Virus record (IMG/VR): IMGVR_UViG_3300039106_000562
Span: 1-31,973 of that record
From: a virus
Length of the DNA stretch: 31,973 bases
Direction: 5' to 3' (one strand)
The notes beneath the pieces are model-generated. The model made no database searches. It was not told where the DNA came from and saw only the letters and a list, made by a program, of their open reading frames with translations. Below, piece after piece: positions 22,398-28,485 of the stretch. A program made the position numbers and the translations under genes. The stretch's first letter is position 1. The number at the start of each line of letters is the position of its first letter.

Positions 22398-22560
22398 GAT
22401 CAGCACCACTCATAACTGGGATCGAGTGATACAATTAAGAGAACGAGAATTCTACAGAGATTACAACAGGAAATATGGGCAAGATAATAGATCTAAATCA
22501 ATATCGAAACCACAGACGCCAACAACAACGACAGTTGGCAAAGTCAGCAGAACGAGCTAG
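22390..22560 (+). CDS. Possible small protein overlapping its neighbours (56 aa)
   Basis: The ATG at 22390 overlaps the 47-aa gene's stop (ATGGATAA) and opens a frame of 56 codons, MDKISTTHNWDRVIQLRERE then FYRDYNRKYGQDNRS. It bridges the gap to the 88-aa gene and then overlaps that gene by 86 bases in another frame, ending in low-complexity TPTTTT. The first 30 residues look protein-like and otherwise nothing fills the gap. The overlap makes it uncertain whether the whole frame is used. Confidence 0.4.
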   Translation: MDKISTTHNWDRVIQLREREFYRDYNRKYGQDNRSKSISKPQTPTTTTVGKVSRTS

Positions 22561-22741
22561 AAGATCTGCCGGTTTTGACTTTGGCATCCGAGCATTCCGC
22601 ATCATGCAGGAAGAGATGGGATCAGATCGTGATCCTCGTGCGGTATATTATGCACTGGCTCGCATGAGTCTAGCAGAGCTGAGACGATCAGGATTCACTC
22701 ACCAAGAGATACAACAATTAATTTCGGACATAGAACTATGA
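22475..22741 (+). CDS. Small helical hypothetical protein (88 aa)
   Basis: This encodes 88 aa, with AGGA upstream. It begins MGKIIDLNQYRNHRRQQQRQ, a motif I recall at the start of short proteins of unknown role in phage and bacteria, followed by a basic helix (LAKSAERARRSAG) and helical region ALARMSLAELRRSGFTHQEIQQLI. The C-terminal half could be a degenerate HTH. It overlaps the next gene by 4 bases (ATGA). The Gln/Arg-rich N-terminus could bind nucleic acid. Confidence 0.65.
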   Translation: MGKIIDLNQYRNHRRQQQRQLAKSAERARRSAGFDFGIRAFRIMQEEMGSDRDPRAVYYALARMSLAELRRSGFTHQEIQQLISDIEL

Positions 22742-23250
22742 TGTTTAGAAAATTAACCAGCAATTGGATACCACAAAGACCCCACACCGGTCAATTGCTA
22801 CAACAATATACCGAAGAGGGAGCGGATCGAGGCATTCGTTACTGGAGCATGGCACAGGATCATGTGCTGTGGCACTTGATAAAACCTGCGAGACGAGATA
22901 GATGGAGCATGAGTCTCATGACCATTAATACCTCTATACCACCACACACCGATTCAGATGTTCGCACAGTGGTGAATTGTTATGGTGACACAGCGGATGC
23001 TGTGACTCATTTCCACTCTCAACGACAACAAACTTTAACACAGCGACAGGTGCGTAATCAAACCACAGGACATCTATACGATCCCCGAGAATTGACGATA
23101 TCAGCAGAATTCACAGCCAGAGCAGGAGAACATTGGATACTGGCTGTGGATCACATTCACAGTGTGACCACACGAATAGAGGCGGAAAGATGGGCCATAT
23201 GCCTATCCACAGATCAACCCATCGAACAAGCAGAACAGGATTTGGTATAA
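22738..23250 (+). CDS. 2OG-Fe(II) oxygenase-like protein
   Basis: This encodes 170 aa from ATG 22738, overlapping the preceding stop (ATGA). It shows the pattern of a small 2-oxoglutarate/iron dioxygenase jelly roll: SIPPHTDSDVRTVVNCYG (His70-x-Asp72, the first iron ligands), a beta region DAVTHFHSQR, then RAGEHWILAVDHIHSVTTR (His141, third ligand) and a basic residue ten positions later (Arg151) that could bind the 2-oxoglutarate carboxylate. The same HxD...H...R arrangement occurs in Asp/Asn hydroxylase- and prolyl hydroxylase-like enzymes. The substrate cannot be read from the sequence. A FkbM methyltransferase follows nearby, perhaps another modification enzyme. Confidence 0.5.
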   Translation: MMFRKLTSNWIPQRPHTGQLLQQYTEEGADRGIRYWSMAQDHVLWHLIKPARRDRWSMSLMTINTSIPPHTDSDVRTVVNCYGDTADAVTHFHSQRQQTLTQRQVRNQTTGHLYDPRELTISAEFTARAGEHWILAVDHIHSVTTRIEAERWAICLSTDQPIEQAEQDLV

Positions 23251-23417
23251 TGAATGCACTCTATCTAGCTTCATTGCAACGATTATTAGAGGTCATAGCA
23301 GAAGAACAAAAAAAAGACCCATCAGCGGATATGCAGATGATTTTGGATATTGCTCGCCGAACCATACAGGATCGTATTAACCTACACCCCCATCTGCCAC
23401 AGTGGAGAAAAGAATAA
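23250..23417 (+). CDS. Small hypothetical protein (55 aa)
   Basis: The ATG at 23250 overlaps the previous stop (TAATG) and gives 55 aa. A longer in-frame version from 23133 would overlap the oxygenase gene deeply and is less likely. It begins MNALYLASLQRLLEVIAEEQ and continues as an amphipathic helix pair. It resembles a small helical bundle. No family recognised. It is coupled to the FkbM gene two bases on. Confidence 0.6.
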   Translation: MNALYLASLQRLLEVIAEEQKKDPSADMQMILDIARRTIQDRINLHPHLPQWRKE

Positions 23418-23418
23418 T

Positions 23419-24063
23419 ATGAAACGAATAGGCGGCTGGTATATGCCCACAGAAGAAAATACCATCCAGGCCGACATGACGGAGGATGCCTATCAAAAGC
23501 AACAACAGACAGAATTTCTAAATATTGTATTACAGCATCACTCAGGAGGTGCGGCAGTGGATGTGGGAGCTCACATAGGATTGTGGAGTCGCCGTCTTGC
23601 AGAATGTTTTGATCATGTGTATGCTTATGAACCCATAAAAGAATTAGCAGAGTGTTATCGTCGAAATATGACAAAAAACAATTATCACCTACGAGAAATA
23701 GGATTGAGTGATCGAGCAGGCACACTGTCCATACTGTATGATGCCACAGCATCGGGCAATAGTCACATCAGCTCGGAGAACTCGGCACATTCACGCAGTA
23801 TTCCTGTGGAAACTCTGGATCAGCAGGCGTTGCCCACAATATCATATATTAAAATAGATGCAGAAGGTTGGGAATTGCCCATTCTAAAAGGAGCTCGAAA
23901 TATTATGGAAAGAGATCATCCTTTCATCAGTGTGGAAGCCAAGAACACAGTGTTGCGGCGATTGGGACAAAACAAACAGGATCTACATCAGTATTTGGAA
24001 TCTCAAGGATACAGGAGACTGCACAAAGTGGCCAACGATGTGCTGTATGGATATCATGGATAA
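23419..24063 (+). CDS. FkbM-family methyltransferase
   Basis: This encodes 214 aa from ATG 23419. The SAM-binding motif I is VDVGAHIGLW (47-56), motif II is YAYEPIKE (68-75) with Glu71 at the ribose position, NYHLREIGLSDRAGTLSI is the usual 'n..v...alsd..g...l' strand, and YIKIDAEGWELPILKGA (143-159) is the FkbM fingerprint (ID.EG.E..vL.Ga). FkbM enzymes methylate sugar hydroxyls or other small molecules. Such genes occur in many phages, and targets may be virion glycans or host surface. It lies in the accessory block after a 2OG-like gene and overlaps the zinc-ribbon gene by 8 bases. Confidence 0.92.
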   Translation: MKRIGGWYMPTEENTIQADMTEDAYQKQQQTEFLNIVLQHHSGGAAVDVGAHIGLWSRRLAECFDHVYAYEPIKELAECYRRNMTKNNYHLREIGLSDRAGTLSILYDATASGNSHISSENSAHSRSIPVETLDQQALPTISYIKIDAEGWELPILKGARNIMERDHPFISVEAKNTVLRRLGQNKQDLHQYLESQGYRRLHKVANDVLYGYHG

Positions 24064-24217
24064 CTGTCCTCAATGTTCTTTACCAAATACCACACTGCAA
24101 TGGCACGAGACTGCAGGAAGATTTGTGTGCCTAGGATGTTATACCAATAGAAGAGCAGAACAAACGAAGATAGAGCAACAGTGGCTAAAAAACAATCCTG
24201 TTAAGCCCTTGAAATAG
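24056..24217 (+). CDS. Zinc-ribbon small protein (53 aa)
   Basis: The ATG at 24056 overlaps the FkbM stop (ATGGATAA). An ATG at 24047 is also in frame. The product opens MDNCPQCSLPNTTLQWHE and continues GRFVCLGCYTNRRAEQ, with two Cys pairs (C-P-Q-C and C-L-G-C) some 20 residues apart, the layout of a zinc ribbon that binds nucleic acid or protein. The C-terminus is charged helix and tail. It may be a transcription regulator. No exact family known. Confidence 0.75.
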   Translation: MDNCPQCSLPNTTLQWHETAGRFVCLGCYTNRRAEQTKIEQQWLKNNPVKPLK

Positions 24218-24233
24218 AACACTTTTTTCCTGG

Positions 24234-24309
24234 TTGACGTATTTGTAATATCTGTTAAAATTAGCAAATAGAAAATATAATCTATAACAACAGTAATCTT
24301 TTAAGGAGG
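24234..24309 (+). promoter_or_regulatory. Promoter and strong RBS of the AAA+ unit
   Basis: TTGACG (24234-24239), 16 bases, TAAAAT (24256-24261) with an extended TGT before the -10. A transcript would start near 24268 and have a ~49-base leader holding AAGGAGG (24303-24309), ideal spacing to the ATG at 24317. This unit thus differs from the leaderless units elsewhere. A TATAAT at 24276-24281 lacks a good -35. Confidence 0.7.
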
Positions 24310-24316
24310 ATGAAAA

Positions 24317-25183
24317 ATGCAATTAAATCAATTTGTTATACCTAAATCTGATAGGGTAATAACACCCACACAATTAAAACAAAGAGAAAAAGAAATAACA
24401 TCATTTTGTAAAAATCAAATGGATACCATATATGATAGGGTATGTGGATTTACAAAAAATTTAGATTCAAGCAAAGGTATTGCGGTGCTGGGCCCCCCTG
24501 GTATTGGTAAATCAGAGACAGTGGAAAAAGCATTGAATGATTCCAAAGCCAGTTGGGAATCCTTTAAAGGAGCTAATCTTAGTGCCATTGGATTCTATTA
24601 TACTCTATTTTTTAATAGAAATCCACATAGAATTATTTGCCTAGATGATTTTGATCTTGTCTATAATTCTCAAGCCACAACTATTTTAACTCTATTAAAA
24701 GCCGCCACAGAAAACACTTATAAACCTAGGGTAATAAAATGGACCAAACAACCCACAAGTTATATGATAGAAAACAAGATACCTAATACTTTTGAATTTT
24801 GGGGTAATATCATTTGGATAACCAACGAATCACCGGAAACGATATTAAAAACTAAAAAATTAAGAACTCATATGGCACCGCTGGTAGGACCAGGAGGAAG
24901 ATTAAGTCCTATCGTGCTGGATTGGGACAAAGAGAAGAAATATCACTGGACTCGATATCTCATAGATCAATATGATATATTGGGCAAGAACTGCATGAAG
25001 AAAAAAGGTGGATATTCAAAAAAAATCCAAAAAATGGTGTTGGATTTCTTCCACACAGATTATGACAATCTGTTGGACATAACTCCAAGATTTGCCACAA
25101 ACATCGCAGATGACATATTAAATTATCCCAAGTCTTGGAAAACCAAGGCATTCCAAGTCAATTCCTTCGTTTGGGGAGACTAA
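24317..25183 (+). CDS. AAA+ P-loop ATPase, candidate replication or DNA-handling factor
   Basis: This encodes 288 aa. The Walker A motif is GPPGIGKS (59-66), the Walker B ICLDDFD (107-113), and a sensor-1-type Asn stands at the end of IIWITN (165-170). The N-terminal half is basic and helical. The C-terminus has long helical segments (KYHWTRYLIDQYDIL, KKIQKMVLDFF). The order P-loop, hhhhDD, hhhhTN is AAA+. No fused nuclease or helicase domain is present. It could be a helicase loader, replication initiator or DNA-transposition-type ATPase. No viral polymerase exists, so it would recruit host machinery. It has its own promoter and is followed 11 bases later by an HTH protein gene. Confidence 0.8.
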   Translation: MQLNQFVIPKSDRVITPTQLKQREKEITSFCKNQMDTIYDRVCGFTKNLDSSKGIAVLGPPGIGKSETVEKALNDSKASWESFKGANLSAIGFYYTLFFNRNPHRIICLDDFDLVYNSQATTILTLLKAATENTYKPRVIKWTKQPTSYMIENKIPNTFEFWGNIIWITNESPETILKTKKLRTHMAPLVGPGGRLSPIVLDWDKEKKYHWTRYLIDQYDILGKNCMKKKGGYSKKIQKMVLDFFHTDYDNLLDITPRFATNIADDILNYPKSWKTKAFQVNSFVWGD

Positions 25184-25194
25184 TCACAGCGTCT

Positions 25195-26049
25195 ATGTCT
25201 CGTAAAAATACTGTCCCTACAGGTAATCATTCACTGATACCTGCAGATCTCAATCTAAAAACTATCTATAAACCAGTTATGTCTGCTCAGCATCGAGACA
25301 AAATTCGTCAAAAATCCAAACAATGGCACGAAGAGAACAAAACACAGTTCATCGATTCTATATTCAATTCCAGCAGGGCTCGACTAAAACCCAGCGATTA
25401 TCGCGACATTGTGGATGCCTGCCTAGGACCACACAGAGGAATGGAAAATAGAAAAAAGATAGCACGGAAATATGCAATATCAGTGGAGCACGTGGCAGCC
25501 ATAGAGAAGGGCATCGATGGCCTGCATCACGTGGGAGAAGCATACTATCATGATCGATTGCGACTGTGGCACGAACTGTATGACACTGAAATTGTGTTAA
25601 GAAGTCCGGGCAATGACCTATTAAGTTTTTATGATCAGCAGTTCCAATCACAGACCAACAGAGGTCTTATACCACCTTCGGCAATATATCGAGCTCGTTT
25701 TAACATAGTGTGGGAACCCTGCAATCAAAAAATATTCAAAGGTCCTTCCAAAACTGGAAGAAAAATAATTGATTTGTTTCAAACATACGAAAACATAAAA
25801 AACAACAATCTTGCCAAAAAACGATACAACGAAAAGTTCATTTGGTTGGTAAATCATCCACATAAGGAATATCGAGTCACAGGATACAAAAACATTGTTC
25901 AATTGCTACACAAACATGGTCTTAGTTGGAAAATGATAGGGTATGGTTCCAAACACGGAGGAACACACAAAACGGGCACTAGAAACGTGCAAGGCATGAG
26001 TTGGAATGGACGCAGTGCTGGGTGGAGTTGGATAGTCAAAAGAGCATAG
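25195..26049 (+). CDS. HTH protein, possible replication or regulatory partner of the AAA+ ATPase
   Basis: This encodes 284 aa from ATG 25195 (MSRKNTVPTG). A TTG at 25135 is in frame but would overlap the ATPase gene. Residues of about 86-107 look like a helix-turn-helix (RKKIARKYAISVEHVAAIEKG), preceded by a basic helix (HRDKIRQKSKQWHEENKTQF). The C-terminal half is basic (KKRYNEKFIWLVNHPHKEYR, KNIVQLLHKHGLSWKMIGYG) and ends RSAGWSWIVKRA. I do not recognise the family. Its place between an AAA+ ATPase and an iteron-like region suggests an origin- or operator-binding protein. A Shine-Dalgarno is weak, so coupling to the ATPase gene is probable. Confidence 0.6.
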   Translation: MSRKNTVPTGNHSLIPADLNLKTIYKPVMSAQHRDKIRQKSKQWHEENKTQFIDSIFNSSRARLKPSDYRDIVDACLGPHRGMENRKKIARKYAISVEHVAAIEKGIDGLHHVGEAYYHDRLRLWHELYDTEIVLRSPGNDLLSFYDQQFQSQTNRGLIPPSAIYRARFNIVWEPCNQKIFKGPSKTGRKIIDLFQTYENIKNNNLAKKRYNEKFIWLVNHPHKEYRVTGYKNIVQLLHKHGLSWKMIGYGSKHGGTHKTGTRNVQGMSWNGRSAGWSWIVKRA

Positions 26050-26228
26050 CAAACACAGTGAATTACACGAGTATTTGAGCAGGATTGAACCCGTGTAGAG
26101 AGCGGTTTAAACGGTGTATAAGACCTTTACAACGGTGGAGATAAGTTTACAGGTATAAAGGCTTGCACTCGGTAATACACCCCTTGTGTCACTCTACTTC
26201 AAAACCACAAAATATATACCCATTTCCC

Positions 26229-26331
26229 GCCGCAAGCCACCGCTAATCCACTCTACCACCACCATTCACCCACCAATCTGAGCCAGGATAGAGCACCCTA
26301 GGGGCCGCAGGCCACCGCTAAGTCATTGTTC
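26229..26331 (+). repeat. Direct repeats of GCCGCARGCCACCGCTAA
   Basis: The 18-mer GCCGCAAGCCACCGCTAA at 26229-26246 recurs with one change (A to G) at 26314-26331, 85 bases on. The core CCACCGC appears a third time at 26353-26359 inside the CCGCGG hairpin. Such spaced repeats are what an initiator or regulator would bind. Confidence 0.75.
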
Positions 26332-26469
26332 TAGAACACTTTTCCACCAATTCCACCGCGGATACAACTTGTAATTGTTCCCGCGGCCTCAGTGATGGCT
26401 ATAGGGTGGCCACACCGTGTGAATGGTAACATAGAGGTTGACACAGTGTTCAGAGTCGGGAGCCGGGGG

Positions 26470-26499
26470 TGTAGGCCTACGTAGGCCTATAGGCCTACA
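26470..26499. repeat. Three tandem TAGGCCTA palindromes (iteron-like)
   Basis: TAGGCCTA occurs at 26472-26479, 26482-26489 and 26490-26497. The outer copies extend to a 10-bp perfect inverted pair, TGTAGGCCTA (26470-26479) with TAGGCCTACA (26490-26499). Repeats of a symmetric 8-mer on one face of the helix suggest a dimeric DNA-binding protein site or an origin iteron. Confidence 0.8.
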
Positions 26500-26846
26500 A
26501 CCTACAGTTGTATAAAGGAACAGAGCGGATCTTATCCTACTCTTCCATGTGGCTGACTATTCCTATCTGGATCTTTGTGCACCATATGAACCATTAGGGA
26601 TGGTGGGGGTGGTGGTGGAGGTTGACTCAGGATGGTGAGAGAAAGATTCACCATGGTGGAGGTGGGTGGTGAAAAGGTTTTTACTTTGGTAAAGGGTGCC
26701 CCCGTCCTTTTGGTGGCTATGGTTTTGCATAGTGTTTATAATTTTTTCTATAGAATTGGGGTAATATAAATATTGAGTATAACCAACCTCCCCACTGCTC
26801 CAATTTTTCGTCAAGCAAAACCAGACACCTTAAATATTCCGAGCAC

Positions 26847-26866
26847 CCAGCACTCCCTGCTGGAGT
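26847..26866. other. Mutually exclusive hairpins
   Basis: CCAGCA (26847-26852) pairs with TGCTGG (26858-26863), loop 5. But ACTCC (26852-26856) also pairs with GGAGT (26862-26866), loop 5. Both cannot form together. This is the pattern of a switch, but they lie upstream of the promoter at 26951, so they could also act as a DNA cruciform or a leftover terminator. Confidence 0.4.
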
Positions 26867-26950
26867 TCTAGCCTCTGGCCCGGAGGGCTCTCAGGGCATC
26901 CAATCGCCTGACTCAAAAATTTTCTCCTTAAAAAACCAGAGTGTCGGAGA

Positions 26951-26978
26951 TTGACACAGTGCAGGATCGTGCTATAAT
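26951..26978 (+). promoter_or_regulatory. Near-consensus sigma70 promoter abutting the start codon
   Basis: TTGACA (26951-26956), 16 bases, TATAAT (26973-26978), with TGC before the -10 (extended). Six bases separate the box from the ATG at 26985, so transcription should start at or next to the A of that ATG, giving a leaderless mRNA. It is the best promoter in the genome. The 11-mer TTGACACAGTG that holds this -35 also occurs at 26438-26448 without a -10. Confidence 0.85.
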
Positions 26979-26984
26979 TGTTAT

Positions 26985-27368
26985 ATGACCAAAAATTATT
27001 GCCGCAGTTTGCCAGAGTTCAGACAGCAACAATTGATCAAGATGGCTCGCCACCACGTGATCAAGGCTCTGGAGGCCTATGCCCAATCAGCCGCACACAC
27101 CTGGGATATCCTGCAGGGCAAATGGCACCTGGCACAGCAGATACACAAGGTCAAACAGCGAGCGATCCTGCAGTTCAGCAAGGAACTGTCACAACAGGGG
27201 TTCGCTCCACCACTGGACCGTGACATGGCCCAGGTGATCGCCAAGCAGACCCGTGCATGGTTGCGACGACAAGACTCAGTGTGGGGTCTCACCACACGCA
27301 CTTTGACCCATATTGGTCCCAGTGATGTGCCAGCCACCGTGGTAAACTATTTCATCACAGACTCTTGA
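26985..27368 (+). CDS. Basic helical hypothetical protein, leaderless early-type gene (127 aa)
   Basis: This encodes 127 aa. The ATG lies at the predicted transcription start. The product is mainly helical and basic: RHHVIKALEAYAQSAAHTW, KWHLAQQIHKVKQRAILQFS, and MAQVIAKQTRAWLRRQDSVWG, with Trp, Gln and His. No membrane segment. No family recognised. Its codon choice is more G+C-rich than the late genes. A strong promoter and lack of a Shine-Dalgarno suggest early, high-level transcription with leaderless initiation. A small host-takeover or DNA-binding protein is plausible, unproven. Confidence 0.75.
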   Translation: MTKNYCRSLPEFRQQQLIKMARHHVIKALEAYAQSAAHTWDILQGKWHLAQQIHKVKQRAILQFSKELSQQGFAPPLDRDMAQVIAKQTRAWLRRQDSVWGLTTRTLTHIGPSDVPATVVNYFITDS

Positions 27369-27393
27369 TCAGGGGCGGATTTCTGTATATACT
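27365..27393 (+). promoter_or_regulatory. Second promoter close to a start codon
   Basis: TTGATC (27365-27370), 17 bases, TATACT (27388-27393), overlapping the stop of the 127-aa gene. The transcript would begin near 27400, 6 bases before the ATG at 27406. TATAAATA (27393-27400) overlaps, so the exact -10 is uncertain. Confidence 0.5.
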
Positions 27394-27405
27394 ATAAATA
27401 CTCGG

Positions 27406-27900
27406 ATGAAAACTATAAAAATTAAACGCACGGGCGGGCCGTTGCCCGGCACACCATCACCACTGCGGGGCCGACCCTCACCATTGAGAGGCAGGTCATT
27501 CCCCAAACGATGGACTTCAGGTCCTGACCCAGATCATCACCGATTGTGGAGAGGATTTCTGCTGGCGAGGAATCAAGCTCGTTATTGGAGACAGGCTTGG
27601 TCAGTCACTTGGGAAGTCTACAGAGACACTCTATTGCCGCATAAGGACCGTCTAGGCCGCGGCAGAGATGCATACAATTTGGGTAGAAGAGACAGAACCC
27701 TGCCTTGGACCAATGACAATGTAATCGCTGTTCGCAGGAGTGATGTGGTCACGGCTCGCAAAGCCGGACACAGAACCTATCTACCACCACACGAGTTGGA
27801 GCGTAGACGAGAGGCCATGGAACAATACAAACTGCGAGGATACAAGGGCAAGAGATGGAGAAGATATGATGACAAGGACACAGACAATGACAAAAAATAA
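27406..27900 (+). CDS. Very basic hypothetical phage protein with AT-hook-like repeat
   Basis: This encodes 164 aa from ATG 27406, with a predicted leader of about 6 bases and no good Shine-Dalgarno. The N-terminus has a tandem PSPLRGRPSPLRGRSFPKR, resembling AT-hook DNA-binding cores (R-G-R-P). The middle WRGFLLARNQARYWRQAWSV and 'HKDRLGRGRDAYNLGRRDRTLPWTNDNVIAVRRSD' resemble a family I recall from other phages (helix, 'RGR...l.R.d....W..dNv....R'), of unknown role. That core looks like a worn HNH-type endonuclease fold but the His residues are not clear. C-terminus is Lys/Arg/Asp-rich. Confidence 0.65.
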   Translation: MKTIKIKRTGGPLPGTPSPLRGRPSPLRGRSFPKRWTSGPDPDHHRLWRGFLLARNQARYWRQAWSVTWEVYRDTLLPHKDRLGRGRDAYNLGRRDRTLPWTNDNVIAVRRSDVVTARKAGHRTYLPPHELERRREAMEQYKLRGYKGKRWRRYDDKDTDNDKK

Positions 27901-28255
27901 AAGAAAAGCACGCAGACCCGATCCAGTGGCCAATCCCACAGCCAGGATCTACATCACAGGCATAGGACCCGAACTGCCATCATCTAGCAATCCAGGTTCT
28001 TTCTATCATGAGCTGTCAGTGGACATTGGTGAGTTGGGAAAATTGCAGGGCGGAAGAAGTTTCATAGACCCTGTGATGGACAACTGGGACACAGCACAAT
28101 GGGCACACAGAGTGATGTTGCTACAGGATGGTTATACACTGGTGGGCACAGGAGTTACTCGACAGACACCACGTGGAGATGAATATTTAGATGTGGATCA
28201 TTTTGAACCCACAGACGTGTTGGATGCCGCAGGCAGAAGCATACTAAATCAGTGA
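27887..28255 (+). CDS. Hypothetical protein (122 aa)
   Basis: The start at 27887 (MTKNKRKARRP) overlaps the previous gene by 14 bases. In-frame ATGs at 27866 and 27869 are alternatives, the first having GGAG 5 bases upstream. The basic N-terminus is followed by PTARIYITGIGPELPS and SFYHELSVDIGELGKLQGG. Then come FIDPVMDNWDTAQWAHRVML, GYTLVGTGVTRQTPRGDEYLDVDHFEPTDV and an acidic tail. It is strand-rich and contains no recognised motif. No family known. It overlaps the following GTG-start gene by 4 bases. Confidence 0.6.
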   Translation: MTKNKRKARRPDPVANPTARIYITGIGPELPSSSNPGSFYHELSVDIGELGKLQGGRSFIDPVMDNWDTAQWAHRVMLLQDGYTLVGTGVTRQTPRGDEYLDVDHFEPTDVLDAAGRSILNQ

Positions 28256-28455
28256 AAACCCATCAGCACCAATTGGTCACAGATCATCGCACACTGCCCA
28301 CTGACATTTTAAATCATTTGGGCATAGAAAATCCCTACACTGTGGAGACTGTGTATGATCCTGAGGGTGGTTGGAGGATCGCAGTGGTCACAGCAGAAGG
28401 TAATCATCTCATCATCTGTGATGAAAAAGTCGGCATTGTGACCGTGTATCGCTAA
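28252..28455 (+). CDS. Small hypothetical protein with GTG start (67 aa)
   Basis: The start is GTG at 28252, overlapping the previous stop (GTGA). The product has LVTDHRTLPTDILNHLGIENP, then VYDPEGGWRIAVVTAEGNHLIICDEKVGIVTVYR, a compact beta-rich domain. The overlap suggests coupling. No family is recognised. It is the last gene before the fibre block. Confidence 0.6.
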   Translation: MKTHQHQLVTDHRTLPTDILNHLGIENPYTVETVYDPEGGWRIAVVTAEGNHLIICDEKVGIVTVYR

Positions 28456-28485
28456 ATATTGGCATACAAAATTTTGGAGAAATAA

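Larger units (their letters stand above)
26050..26950. other. Gene-free region with repeats and palindromes; candidate replication origin
   Basis: No supportable gene is seen over about 900 bases. It contains 18-base direct repeats (26229-26331), a CCGCGG...CCGCGG hairpin (26356-26386), tandem TAGGCCTA palindromes (26472-26497), a G-rich strand with runs of GGTGG and GGG (26597-26621) and alternative hairpins near 26847-26866. The G+C content is higher than in the late genes. It adjoins the AAA+/HTH pair on one side and a strong promoter on the other. This fits an origin of replication or a control region. A second, minus-strand frame of 83 codons at 26563-26814 starts with TTG, is His/Ser/Thr-rich because of the GGTGG runs and is not accepted. 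Confidence 0.45.

Noticed and set aside
23133-23417. Longer 94-codon version of the 55-aa gene
   Set aside because: It would overlap most of the end of the oxygenase gene. The TAATG start at 23250 is the normal coupling pattern.
26083-26115. AGGATTGAACCCGT, whose complement GGGTTCAATCC looks like a tRNA T-arm
   Set aside because: The flanking bases do not form a 5-bp T-stem, and no acceptor or anticodon stem could be built around it.
26438-26448. TTGACACAGTG as a second promoter -35
   Set aside because: No -10 lies 15-19 bases downstream. CACAG is common throughout the genome.
26563-26814. 83-codon minus-strand frame across the GGTGG-rich stretch
   Set aside because: It begins with TTG, has no Shine-Dalgarno, and its His/Ser/Thr/Pro-rich composition simply reflects the G-rich repeats.
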